Shown here: positions 1-5,595 of the stretch, piece after piece | Position numbering within the stretch: position 1 is the stretch's first letter | Layout: each line of letters begins with the position of its first letter | Made by a program: the position numbers and the translations under genes | From: DATKKX01 sp035542775 | Lineage (GTDB): Bacteria > Planctomycetota > Phycisphaerae > UBA1845 > UTPLA1 | Assembly (NCBI GenBank): GCA_035542775.1 | Contig: DATKKX010000373.1 | Span: forward strand, 1-9,127 | Length of the DNA stretch: 9,127 nucleotides | Direction of reading: 5' to 3' | The notes under the pieces: generated by a model | What the model was told of the DNA's origin: nothing | Database searches by the model: none | Seen by the model: only the letters and a program-made list of their open reading frames with translations

Positions 1-395
1 TCGGCGAATGACTCGACGTTAGTGGGGTCGGCATCGGCGACGATCGGTTCGACGGTCACTTCCGAGTTGATATCCGCCAAACGGGATGCAGCCGCCACGG
101 CCTTGGGAAGCCCCTGGCTTGCTTCTTCTTCGCCGAAGAGGACCTGTCGCTGAAGGTTGGTCAGGTCCACGACGTCCCGGTCTACGATCCGCAGGAAACC
201 GACTCCGGCCCGAACCAGCGTATCGGCCAGGACCGTGCCGAGCGCGCCGCAGCCGATCAACGTGACGCGGCCGGAACGGAGCTTCCGCTGCCCGGCCTCC
301 CCCATATGCTCAAACAGGATTTGCCGGGAGTAGCGAGCCAGATCGTCGGCCGGCTGTCGGTCCTGGTGGTCGGGCATGTCACGGGGAGTATCCAT
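1..395 (-). CDS. ThiF/MoeB/HesA family E1-like adenylyltransferase, N-terminal part (cut by window edge)
   Basis: The visible 131 residues are the N-terminal half of an E1-like nucleotide-binding domain. Seen: the RYSRQI entry motif (21-26), the glycine-rich ATP loop GCGALG (48-53), the acidic strand end IVDRDVVDLTNLQRQ (70-84) and conserved Lys98, followed by the RLADINSEV strand (105-113). Known family members activate the C-terminal glycine of ubiquitin-like sulfur carriers (ThiS, MoaD) or related substrates by adenylation. The zinc cysteines and the rest of the domain lie outside the window, so ThiF, MoeB, HesA and tRNA-dehydratase TcdA types cannot be separated; the RYSRQI opening favours the ThiF/MoeB/HesA side. 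The start at 395 has no clear Shine-Dalgarno sequence; Met7 at 377 is an alternative. It lies 28 bases after the membrane protein gene on the same strand, suggesting cotranscription. Confidence 0.9.
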   Translation of the reverse strand, partial: MDTPRDMPDHQDRQPADDLARYSRQILFEHMGEAGQRKLRSGRVTLIGCGALGTVLADTLVRAGVGFLRIVDRDVVDLTNLQRQVLFGEEEASQGLPKAVAAASRLADINSEVTVEPIVADADPTNVESFA

Positions 396-423
396 CGGCA
401 GGCGCCCCGAGCGAGATGAGCCG

Positions 424-996
424 CTATTTGAACGCGGCGTCCGGCGGCTCGGTCTTGTCTTTTGAGAGTGCGGCGAGATAGCCCTCCGGCGGCGGCTGGC
501 CGTCCTTGGGGAGCGAGTCAGGATGCACGCTGGCCGGGTGGGGCGGTTCCTCGGACGCCGCGTCGCCAGGATGCGGCCGCGCCTCGGTGCCGCCCGGTGT
601 CTCCGGACCGGCGGGGGCTTGGCCTCTGAACAACGCCAGGGAACTCATCGACGCCCGCAGGAACATCACGCCGAAAACGACATAGAGAATGCGGGACAGG
701 TCAAGGCCGGTTTCCTTGATCCAGTAGCCGCCGCACAGAACCATGAAGAGCCCGCAGATCATGGAGACCGCCGCGTCGAGAAAGAGGGCCAGCCGCAGGC
801 CCATGAACGCCAGCACGGCGATCAGTACGAAGGCCAATCCGCCGAGCCTCAATATCCAGAAGAAGACTTCGACAGAGGTGTTGTAGAACGGCCCCAACTC
901 GTCATAGTGGATCGGGCTGGACATCCACCCATAGACCAGCAGCACACAACCCACGATCAACGTGTACGCCGCGTTTCTTCTGGCAGCCTCGTACAT
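424..996 (-). CDS. Four-helix integral membrane protein of unknown function with a proline/acid-rich tail
   Basis: I do not recognise this 190-residue protein as a named family. Four hydrophobic segments are visible at about residues 10-27, 46-66, 69-92 and 103-123, so it should sit in the inner membrane. Residues 124-190 are rich in Pro, Glu, Asp and Gly and look disordered. No catalytic motif, metal site or cysteine pair pattern stands out. The start at 996 is supported by an AGGAGA Shine-Dalgarno sequence 8 bases upstream. The gene begins 16 bases after the stop of the tandem NIL gene and ends 28 bases before the E1-like gene, so the three probably form one transcript. Function cannot be inferred from sequence alone; being an accessory membrane partner of either neighbour is only a guess. 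Confidence 0.8.
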   Translation of the reverse strand: MYEAARRNAAYTLIVGCVLLVYGWMSSPIHYDELGPFYNTSVEVFFWILRLGGLAFVLIAVLAFMGLRLALFLDAAVSMICGLFMVLCGGYWIKETGLDLSRILYVVFGVMFLRASMSSLALFRGQAPAGPETPGGTEARPHPGDAASEEPPHPASVHPDSLPKDGQPPPEGYLAALSKDKTEPPDAAFK

Positions 997-1012
997 GGGC
1001 GATCTCTCCTGG

Positions 1013-1567
1013 TCAGAGGTCCGGTCCGAACGGCGACGCCAACGAAGCTTCTCCGAATTCGACGTTGATGTCCTGTTCGCGCAGGAATGCGACCACCCCG
1101 TCCAGCTCAGGCCGCGAGCCCCACAGGACCAGGGACATGATGGCCACCTCGCTGCCGGTCGTGGACTGGGTGATCTTGAAAGTCACGTCGAATCGGCGCG
1201 AGATTTCCCAGATGAAGGGGCGGCGCTTTTGCGGGCCGAGGAACGTCAGCCACAGCTTTCGCTCCAGGATGGGCCCCTCGTCCCGGGGGCCGAAGGCACG
1301 CATGGGCACATCGGGAAATGCGCCCCTGTACTTGGACGAGGACAAGGTCTTGAGGGAGACGTTCAGGGACTTGAGATAGTTTCTGGCCTCCTTGACTTCC
1401 GAGGCCTTCCCGACCAGTGAGAGGCGCATTGTGGCCGAATGGATGCCCACGTTCAGCGAGTCGATGTTGAACATGACGTCCTTGAAACGTCTGGTCATCT
1501 CGCAGGTCAGCGGGTCCTGAACGTGGGCGCGCTGAAAGCGCAGCTCGAATCGGTGTTTCACCAGCAT
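1013..1567 (-). CDS. Stand-alone tandem NIL-domain protein
   Basis: The 184-residue product contains two copies of a NIL-like fold, at about residues 5-74 and 102-171. Each copy shows the family pattern: an opening beta strand (FELRFQR, LWLTFLG), a P-x4-E-(M/I)-(T/S)-RRF helix, a variable strand, then an SLVG/LVLWG strand and a final helix ending in YLKSLNV or FLREQDINV. NIL domains are best known as the C-terminal regulatory, methionine-binding domain of the MetN ABC ATPase, and also occur fused to ferredoxins. Here no ATPase, ferredoxin or signal peptide is attached, so a cytoplasmic ligand-sensing or scaffold role is inferred only. I chose the start at 1567: GGAAGG lies 9 bases upstream, the NIL fold starts almost at once, and a promoter element at 1680-1688 lies inside the longer open frame that reaches 1714. 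It appears to be the first gene of a three-gene cluster. Confidence 0.8.
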   Translation of the reverse strand: MLVKHRFELRFQRAHVQDPLTCEMTRRFKDVMFNIDSLNVGIHSATMRLSLVGKASEVKEARNYLKSLNVSLKTLSSSKYRGAFPDVPMRAFGPRDEGPILERKLWLTFLGPQKRRPFIWEISRRFDVTFKITQSTTGSEVAIMSLVLWGSRPELDGVVAFLREQDINVEFGEASLASPFGPDL

Positions 1568-1586
1568 TCCCGAGGCCCTTCCACTC

Positions 1587-1601
1587 GCGGCAGGCTGCCG
1601 C
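1587..1601. repeat. Perfect palindrome next to the ribosome-binding site of the NIL gene
   Basis: GCGGCAG (1587-1593) and CTGCCGC (1595-1601) are exact reverse complements around one central base. In the transcript of the NIL gene this can form a tight hairpin only about 20 bases upstream of the start codon, just before the GGAAGG ribosome-binding sequence. It could be a protein-binding half-site pair or an RNA leader hairpin; the sequence does not decide. Confidence 0.5.
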
Positions 1602-1622
1602 AAACAGCCAGGGGATGTCGCC

Positions 1623-1638
1623 GTTCCGCCAGCGGAAC
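1623..1638. repeat. Perfect palindrome in the leader of the NIL gene
   Basis: GTTCCGC (1623-1629) and GCGGAAC (1632-1638) are exact reverse complements separated by two bases. The element lies about 40 bases downstream of the predicted -10 box, in the presumed 5' leader of the NIL gene. It has the size and symmetry of a dimeric repressor operator, but it could equally be a leader hairpin. Confidence 0.5.
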
Positions 1639-1679
1639 AGGCCATCTCCGGGCGGATGCGAACCTGCCGACCGGCGGTC

Positions 1680-1688
1680 ATTGTATCA
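1680..1688 (-). promoter_or_regulatory. Probable extended -10 promoter of the NIL/membrane protein/E1-like cluster
   Basis: On the minus strand TGA precedes TACAAT (5 of 6 matches to TATAAT), giving an extended -10 arrangement. No convincing -35 hexamer is present at 16-18 bases. Transcription would begin near 1672, leaving a leader of roughly 105 bases that contains the two palindromes before the NIL start at 1567. The 192-base gap after the rhomboid gene is consistent with an independent promoter. Confidence 0.45.
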
Positions 1689-1759
1689 CGGCGAGCACCG
1701 CCAGAGTAGCTCAATTCGCCTTGCGGCGTCGGGACCAGGCGGCCGGAAGCCGAAGGCGC

Positions 1760-2998
1760 TCAGGAGGTCATCGGCTCCGCTCCCTGCCCAAGCGCTGCCG
1801 CGGTCGCGGCCAACCACTCCCTGGCCTGCTTCTCCTGTTGCGGGTCCGTCAGACGCGACAGGCATTCGGACAGATATTGCCGGGCCACGCCATATTGTCT
1901 CAGGTACTTGGCATAGATGATGCCCAAGAGCAGCTTGACCTGAATGACGTCACTGTCGCTGGGATAGGCTTTGAGGAACTTCTCGTAGGCGGAGGCCGCC
2001 TGCGGGTAGCGTTGGATGGCCATCAGTTGATTGGCCACCAGGAGCATTTGCCTGCGCGACAGGCATTGATCGGGGGCAATGGTCACCAGGGCTTCATACC
2101 GATCGGCCGCGGCGGTGTAATCGCCCTTGGTGAGGAGATCCGCGATCTCAGCCCGCAGGCAGACGACCTCGTCCACCGCATCGACATCCGCATCCTCGAT
2201 GGGGCGGGCGGTCACCGGGGAGATGGGGCGGGCGACGCGGCCGTAGGTCACGCGAGCCCTGACGTTGGCATCGGCCATCATGGCCCGGTATTCCAATCGT
2301 TGGCGATAACGCCTCGCCAGCGCGACGATGTCGTACTGATCTCGCGGCAATGCTCGGATCAGGAGGAGAAGGGCGCAAACGGCGAAGCCGAACAGGTAGC
2401 CGGCGATGTGCGCGGAATAGGCCACCGAATCGACGCCCTGGAGCGAGCCCAGTCTGGGAGAGAGGATGTTGTCCCACAGGATCATTTTCAAACCGATCAG
2501 GAGCAGCGCCTGAACGTGGATGGTTCCGATGTAGAACCAAAGCCAGTAGAAAACCGTGACCTCGCTTCGGGGGAAGAGCACGAGATAGGCGGTAGTCACG
2601 CCCGCGATGGCACCGCTGGCGCCGATCAGGTTGCCGTCCGAGACCATCGTGAAACTCGCCCCGGCGAAGACGCCGCAGGCCAGATAGAACAAAAGGTATG
2701 CCCAGTTGCCGACTTTGGAATTGACGCTGTTACCGAAGACCCAGAGGAAAAGCATGTTACCCAGGAGATGCCAGAAATCGCCGTGGAGAAACTGATAGGT
2801 GAAGAAACAGAACAGGTCGGGGCTGGAGGACGACAGCATCAGCCGGCGCTTGAGCTCAGACTCGCCCGGCTGGCCCACCAGCGGAGCGAAGATGTCGGTC
2901 AGGAGGTAAACGGACACGTTGGCCAGGATCAGGAGGTAGTTGATCCACGGCAGGCGACGTACAGGAGAATCTGTTCGGATCGGAATCAACAGCAGCAA
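1760..2998 (-). CDS. Rhomboid family intramembrane serine protease with C-terminal TPR-like region
   Basis: The 412-residue protein (numbered from the TTG start) has a complete rhomboid core: HGDFWHLLGN (72-81) with the conserved HxxxN oxyanion-side motif, GASGA (126-130) with nucleophile Ser128, and AHIAGYLFG (196-204) with catalytic His197. Several hydrophobic helices span about 18-230. Rhomboids cleave transmembrane segments within the membrane. After a basic linker, residues 281-412 form amphipathic helix pairs of TPR type (for example KGDYTAAADRYEALVTIAP), probably a cytoplasmic protein-binding module. The start is placed at TTG 2998: AGGAGA lies 9 bases upstream and the next residues, IPIRTDSPVRR, match the usual planctomycete rhomboid N-terminus. 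A GTG at 3106 would add 36 residues without resemblance to anything and lies upstream of the likely -10 box. Substrate is unknown; the neighbouring secreted PEP-CTERM protein is not known to be one. Confidence 0.92.
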   Translation of the reverse strand: MLLLIPIRTDSPVRRLPWINYLLILANVSVYLLTDIFAPLVGQPGESELKRRLMLSSSSPDLFCFFTYQFLHGDFWHLLGNMLFLWVFGNSVNSKVGNWAYLLFYLACGVFAGASFTMVSDGNLIGASGAIAGVTTAYLVLFPRSEVTVFYWLWFYIGTIHVQALLLIGLKMILWDNILSPRLGSLQGVDSVAYSAHIAGYLFGFAVCALLLLIRALPRDQYDIVALARRYRQRLEYRAMMADANVRARVTYGRVARPISPVTARPIEDADVDAVDEVVCLRAEIADLLTKGDYTAAADRYEALVTIAPDQCLSRRQMLLVANQLMAIQRYPQAASAYEKFLKAYPSDSDVIQVKLLLGIIYAKYLRQYGVARQYLSECLSRLTDPQQEKQAREWLAATAAALGQGAEPMTS

Positions 2999-3080
2999 AG
3001 TGACCGCTCTCCTGGGACCCAGGCCCGCTCGACGCGACGTTTTGTCACCGACCGGGAAGGTACACCGGCTGGAACGCTGT

Positions 3081-3108
3081 ATTGTAGTCCCCGGCGGAGT
3101 TTGCACAA
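3081..3108 (-). promoter_or_regulatory. Possible promoter of the rhomboid gene
   Basis: On the minus strand TACAAT (3081-3086, 5 of 6 matches to the -10 consensus) is preceded at 16 bases by TTGTGC (3103-3108, 3 of 6 matches to -35). It lies about 80 bases upstream of the TTG start at 2998. The -35 part is weak, so this is a tentative call. Confidence 0.35.
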
Positions 3109-3173
3109 CGCGACGGTGGAAACCGGCCGTTTGTTCCAGAGCGGGAAAGCGATATGCGGCGAGGCGAGACTCT

Positions 3174-4226
3174 TTACCGCCTCTTCCTCCGCAGGACGTG
3201 GATGCCGGTCAAGAGCAGCAATGCCATCGTAGCGGGCTCCGGAATCTCGGTGACCCGAAACCCGATGTTGTCGATCTCGTTGGTTGGATAAATGAAGTAG
3301 TTGCGAGTCGACGCGGCCATATTCAGGTCAGCGTGGTGGAACGATCCGCCGCGCAAGCCGCGATGTGATAGTGAAGCCTCGGGGTCGAGGAGCTCTTCAG
3401 TCCATTCCCAGACGTTGCCGCCCTGGTCGAACGTGCCGTACGGGCTGTGGGAGTTCTGGAACTCGCCGCCCACGGTGGTGTAGTAGTCGCCGTCGATGGG
3501 GTAAGGCGGGGAGCCCGAGCTATAGTTGGCGTTGTTTCCCGAAAGGTCATCCATGTCCCGTCCCGGCGTGGAGTCGTGGCTGGTCGGGAAGTCCCAGTAT
3601 CCGGCATTCGCGGAGCCGCCCTTGTAGTACGCTGCTTTGTACCACTCGTCCTCGCTCGCCACCGCCCAACGCCAATTGGGATTCCGCAGGATGGTCTCTC
3701 CCCCGAAGTCGTTGTACCCGTTCAGCGTATAGGTGCCGTCCTCGGTGGTGGAAGCGTCCTGCGCTCCTGACGGCTGGCCGTTGTGGAGCCAGTTGGTGAA
3801 GCGGCAGGCGTCCCAGAAGCTTACGAAGGTGACCGGCCGGTCAACGAAACCAGGGTCCACTGAATAGGTATAAGGTTCGCCGATCGTGCCGCTGCCGTTT
3901 CGGGAGATCCCGCACCCGTAGCCAGCGGTTCCCATACTGATATTGTAGACGTCGTAGGTATCTACGCCGCCCACAGCGTTAAGGAAGGCGGTGTACTGGC
4001 CGGCGGTGACTTCGTACGTGCCAATTTTGTATAGGTAGTTCACCGCACCGCAGATACGATCAGCGCCCCAGCCGCCAGCTACCGTTCCGGACCACTCGCC
4101 CACATTGCCCGGGTCGCCCACCGTGACGGTGTCGATGACCAGGTCTGCAACCGCGCCGGCAGGGCACCAGGCCGCTATCGTGCCAATGAGAATGAGGGTT
4201 CCGATGCGAGATAGCCACAGTGACAT
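3174..4226 (-). CDS. Secreted PEP-CTERM protein with formylglycine-generating-enzyme (SUMF1) fold lacking catalytic cysteines
   Basis: The 350-residue product has a Sec signal peptide (1-27, cleavage likely after AVA), a SUMF1/FGE-sulfatase domain (about 65-327) and a C-terminal sorting tag: PEPAT (329-333), a short hydrophobic helix and RRKRR (346-350). PEP-CTERM tags are processed by exosortase, directing proteins to the outer surface or extracellular matrix. SUMF1 hallmarks are present: YEVTAGQYTAFLNAV, WDACRFTNWL, GGNVWEW (269-275), LRGGSF (291-296) and NIGFRV (320-325). In true formylglycine-generating enzymes the segment after GGS carries the catalytic cysteines; here it reads GGSFHHADLNMAASTRN, without Cys. 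Catalytic sulfatase activation is therefore unlikely, and a binding or structural role is inferred. The start at 4226 has AAGGAG 6 bases upstream; the frame stays open to 4766 but that extension runs through a tRNA gene. No sulfatase or exosortase gene is in the window. Confidence 0.92.
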   Translation of the reverse strand: MSLWLSRIGTLILIGTIAAWCPAGAVADLVIDTVTVGDPGNVGEWSGTVAGGWGADRICGAVNYLYKIGTYEVTAGQYTAFLNAVGGVDTYDVYNISMGTAGYGCGISRNGSGTIGEPYTYSVDPGFVDRPVTFVSFWDACRFTNWLHNGQPSGAQDASTTEDGTYTLNGYNDFGGETILRNPNWRWAVASEDEWYKAAYYKGGSANAGYWDFPTSHDSTPGRDMDDLSGNNANYSSGSPPYPIDGDYYTTVGGEFQNSHSPYGTFDQGGNVWEWTEELLDPEASLSHRGLRGGSFHHADLNMAASTRNYFIYPTNEIDNIGFRVTEIPEPATMALLLLTGIHVLRRKRR

Positions 4227-4552
4227 GTGCGGCTCCTTCCGGCGGCTGTCGATTCGGTACGGGGAGTGGTTCGACGAATTGCCGTTGCCCTTCTCCGCCT
4301 CCGCCTCCCGTCGTTCCAATGGCAAGCTCATCTTATCCGAAATAGCCCACAAATGCAAGCACAGGGCACGCGATGATGAGGTCGTGCCGGCGCCAGTCGC
4401 AATGGTTCTTTCGAGAATGACCTGCGCCTGAACCAGCGGGCCTCTCGTTTGGGCAGATCGTCTCGTCGTGCTGCTCCGGCATCCAACGCGCGATGACAGA
4501 CCACGGGCGCGTCTACCCGAATGGAGCGTGGAGAAGCGGCGTGCGTGGGTTA
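4227..4552. other. Gene-free stretch between tRNA-Lys and the PEP-CTERM gene
   Basis: This 326-base stretch holds no supported gene. Next to the PEP-CTERM start it contains its ribosome-binding sequence and a purine-rich tract with a short GGAGGC repeat (minus strand, about 4293-4308). A possible promoter lies at 4330-4358. From 4360 to 4552 I see no recognisable terminator, repeat or RNA gene. Confidence 0.6.
4330..4358 (-). promoter_or_regulatory. Possible sigma-70-like promoter of the PEP-CTERM gene
   Basis: On the minus strand TTGCAT (4353-4358) and TAAGAT (4330-4335) are separated by 17 bases, with an AT-rich spacer that contrasts with the GC-rich surroundings. Matches are 3 of 6 and 4 of 6, so the call rests on spacing and base composition. 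It would give a leader of roughly 95-100 bases. Confidence 0.4.
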
Positions 4553-4625
4553 TGCGCGACCAGGGACTCGAACCCCGAACCCGCTGGTTAAGAGCCAGCT
4601 GCTCTACCAATTGAGCTAGTCGCGC
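4553..4625 (-). tRNA. tRNA-Lys (anticodon CTT)
   Basis: A complete cloverleaf reads on the minus strand: acceptor GCGCGAC paired with GTCGCGC over seven base pairs, D arm GCTC-AATTGGTA-GAGC, anticodon arm GCTGG-CTCTTAA-CCAGC with CTT at the anticodon position (reads AAG, lysine), five-base variable loop, and T arm CGGGG-TTCGAGT-CCCTG. The discriminator base is A. The CCA end is not encoded, so it must be added by tRNA nucleotidyltransferase. A strong promoter sits about 25 bases upstream. Confidence 0.97.
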
Positions 4626-4650
4626 TCTGGGCTCCCCGTGGGGAACGCAC

Positions 4651-4679
4651 TTTATACAGAGGGAGCCCGATGCGGTCAA
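4651..4679 (-). promoter_or_regulatory. Sigma-70 promoter of tRNA-Lys
   Basis: On the minus strand TTGACC (4674-4679, 5 of 6 matches) and TATAAA (4651-4656, 5 of 6) are separated by exactly 17 bases, immediately upstream of the tRNA. The short stretch between promoter and tRNA contains TCCCC-AC-GGGGA, a small hairpin in the precursor leader. This is the best promoter in the window. Confidence 0.85.
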
Positions 4680-5100
4680 GCGCCGGGGTAGCGTGATTGC
4701 GGCGATCCTGGGGAGTTGTGGAGCTATTGTTCGGCCTTGGGGCAGGATTGAAGGCGTGTCCGCCATGCAGGCAGGGGGCGTCCCAAACGGTTATCCGGTC
4801 GTTTCCGCGATCGCCCTAGCAGGGAATCGAGTTGCGCGGCAGAATTCTCTGCCGGGTCCGGGTCGCGGGGAGGCTCCACGGCTGGTGCCGGTCGGCGAAC
4901 AGACTGAGGCGGGCTCATGCCGGCTGCCGAGGGTCGGCGCGGAGGCTTCGCCTCGTGGTCCGCGAGACTCAGGGGGGGCTGGAGCTTGTTGCGGAACCTC
5001 GCGCGGTTCGGACCTCCGGCCCATGCCTTCGCCGGCGAGACACCGGCGTCGCAGGCGCAGACAGGCGATCTCGAGACCCACCTGAAGGAGAAATGAGATC
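4680..5100. other. Divergent intergenic region with no supported gene
   Basis: This region separates the minus-strand block from the plus-strand block. It contains short open frames on both strands, but these have arginine/glycine-rich, low-complexity translations and no good ribosome-binding sites, so I do not call genes. I see one clear inverted repeat (4837-4854), smaller hairpins such as CGCCGG/CCGGCG near 5030-5055, and the AAGGAG ribosome-binding sequence of the next gene near 5085-5090. No convincing promoter for the plus-strand TPR gene was found by eye. Confidence 0.55.
4837..4854. repeat. Inverted repeat with 7-bp arms
   Basis: CGGCAGA (4837-4843) and TCTGCCG (4848-4854) are perfect reverse complements around ATTC. 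The element is about 250 bases upstream of the TPR gene and not followed by a T-run, so it is not a standard terminator. It may be a regulator site or chance. Confidence 0.4.
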
Positions 5101-5406
5101 ATGCCACGAGTCGATCAATTGAAAGCAATGCTGGCCAAGGAGCCGGATGACCTGTTTCTCAATTTCAGCCTGGCCATGGAGTTGGCCAAGACGGAGCAGC
5201 ATGAGGCTTGCCTGGCGCAGTTTGCGCGGGTGCTGGAATTGAATCCGGACTATGTTGCCGCACATTTTCACAAGGGCAAGACGTTATTGAAAATGCGGCG
5301 GATGGAAGAGGCCAAGGCCGCGTTGCAGGAGGGGATAGCGGCAGCAGGGCGATGTGGGGACCACCATGCCGAGAGCCAGATGAAGCAGTTGCTCGAGGCG
5401 ATGTAA
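5101..5406 (+). CDS. Small tetratricopeptide-repeat (TPR) protein
   Basis: The 101-residue product is nearly all TPR. Two adjacent 34-residue repeats are visible at about 18-51 and 52-85, with the usual small/large residue pattern and the inter-repeat LELNPDYVAAH junction (45-55). A short capping helix, SQMKQLLEAM, ends the protein. No signal peptide or membrane segment is present, so it should be a cytoplasmic protein-interaction module; the partner is unknown. The start at 5101 is supported by AAGGAG about 10 bases upstream. It lies 218 bases before gyrA on the same strand, but hairpins and a modest terminator lie between, so it is probably its own transcription unit. Confidence 0.85.
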   Translation: MPRVDQLKAMLAKEPDDLFLNFSLAMELAKTEQHEACLAQFARVLELNPDYVAAHFHKGKTLLKMRRMEEAKAALQEGIAAAGRCGDHHAESQMKQLLEAM

Positions 5407-5438
5407 GCGGAAAGGTCGAAAAGGCAGAAAAGCCGGTC

Positions 5439-5488
5439 CTCGTGCCGCAAGCCGGCTGAAGGCCGGCTGGGGCGCGACAGGGCACGAG
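5439..5488. repeat. Nested hairpin element (REP-like structure)
   Basis: Two perfect inverted repeats are nested. The outer arms are CTCGTGCC (5439-5446) and GGCACGAG (5481-5488), eight base pairs. The inner arms are AGCCGGC (5450-5456) and GCCGGCT (5462-5468), seven base pairs around a five-base loop. It starts about 30 bases after the TPR stop codon. The form recalls repetitive extragenic palindromes, or a transcript-end structure, but only one copy is seen in the window. Confidence 0.55.
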
Positions 5489-5495
5489 CTTCTGA

Positions 5496-5515
5496 CCTCC
5501 ACGAGGAGGATTTTT
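5496..5515 (+). terminator. Modest Rho-independent terminator after the TPR gene
   Basis: CCTCC (5496-5500) and GGAGG (5505-5509) form a five-base-pair stem with an ACGA loop, followed by ATTTTT (5510-5515). The stem is short and the T-run only five bases, so termination may be partial. It follows the nested hairpin at 5439-5488 and is placed between the TPR gene and gyrA. Confidence 0.45.
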
Positions 5516-5595
5516 CGCGTTACAATTCCCTCGCCTGCGAGGCGTACGCAGTTGACCTGCCACCACGCAGAGTGGCTATCCGGGACGCGGAGGCT

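Noticed and set aside
1568..1714. N-terminal extension of the NIL protein up to 1714
   Set aside because: The extra 49 residues have no NIL similarity, and the likely promoter -10 at 1680-1688 lies within this stretch.
1439..3232. A plus-strand open frame of nearly 600 codons opposite the rhomboid and NIL genes
   Set aside because: Its translation is low-complexity and Gln/Gly/Arg-rich with no domain, and it lies opposite a rhomboid with intact catalytic motifs and a tandem NIL protein.
4293..4308. Short tandem GGAGGC-type repeat upstream of the PEP-CTERM gene
   Set aside because: Fewer than three full units in a purine-rich leader; too short to call a repeat array.
4693..5085. Plus-strand open frame in the divergent gap
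   Set aside because: The translation is Arg/Gly/Pro-rich without motifs or a good ribosome-binding site, as expected of random GC-rich sequence.
5521..5526. TACAAT as a possible -10 box of gyrA
   Set aside because: No acceptable -35 hexamer at 15-19 bases and no extended -10 TG, so I do not call a promoter.
5529..5542. CCTCGC-CT-GCGAGG hairpin upstream of gyrA
   Set aside because: Short stem with a two-base centre and no T-run; common by chance at this GC content.
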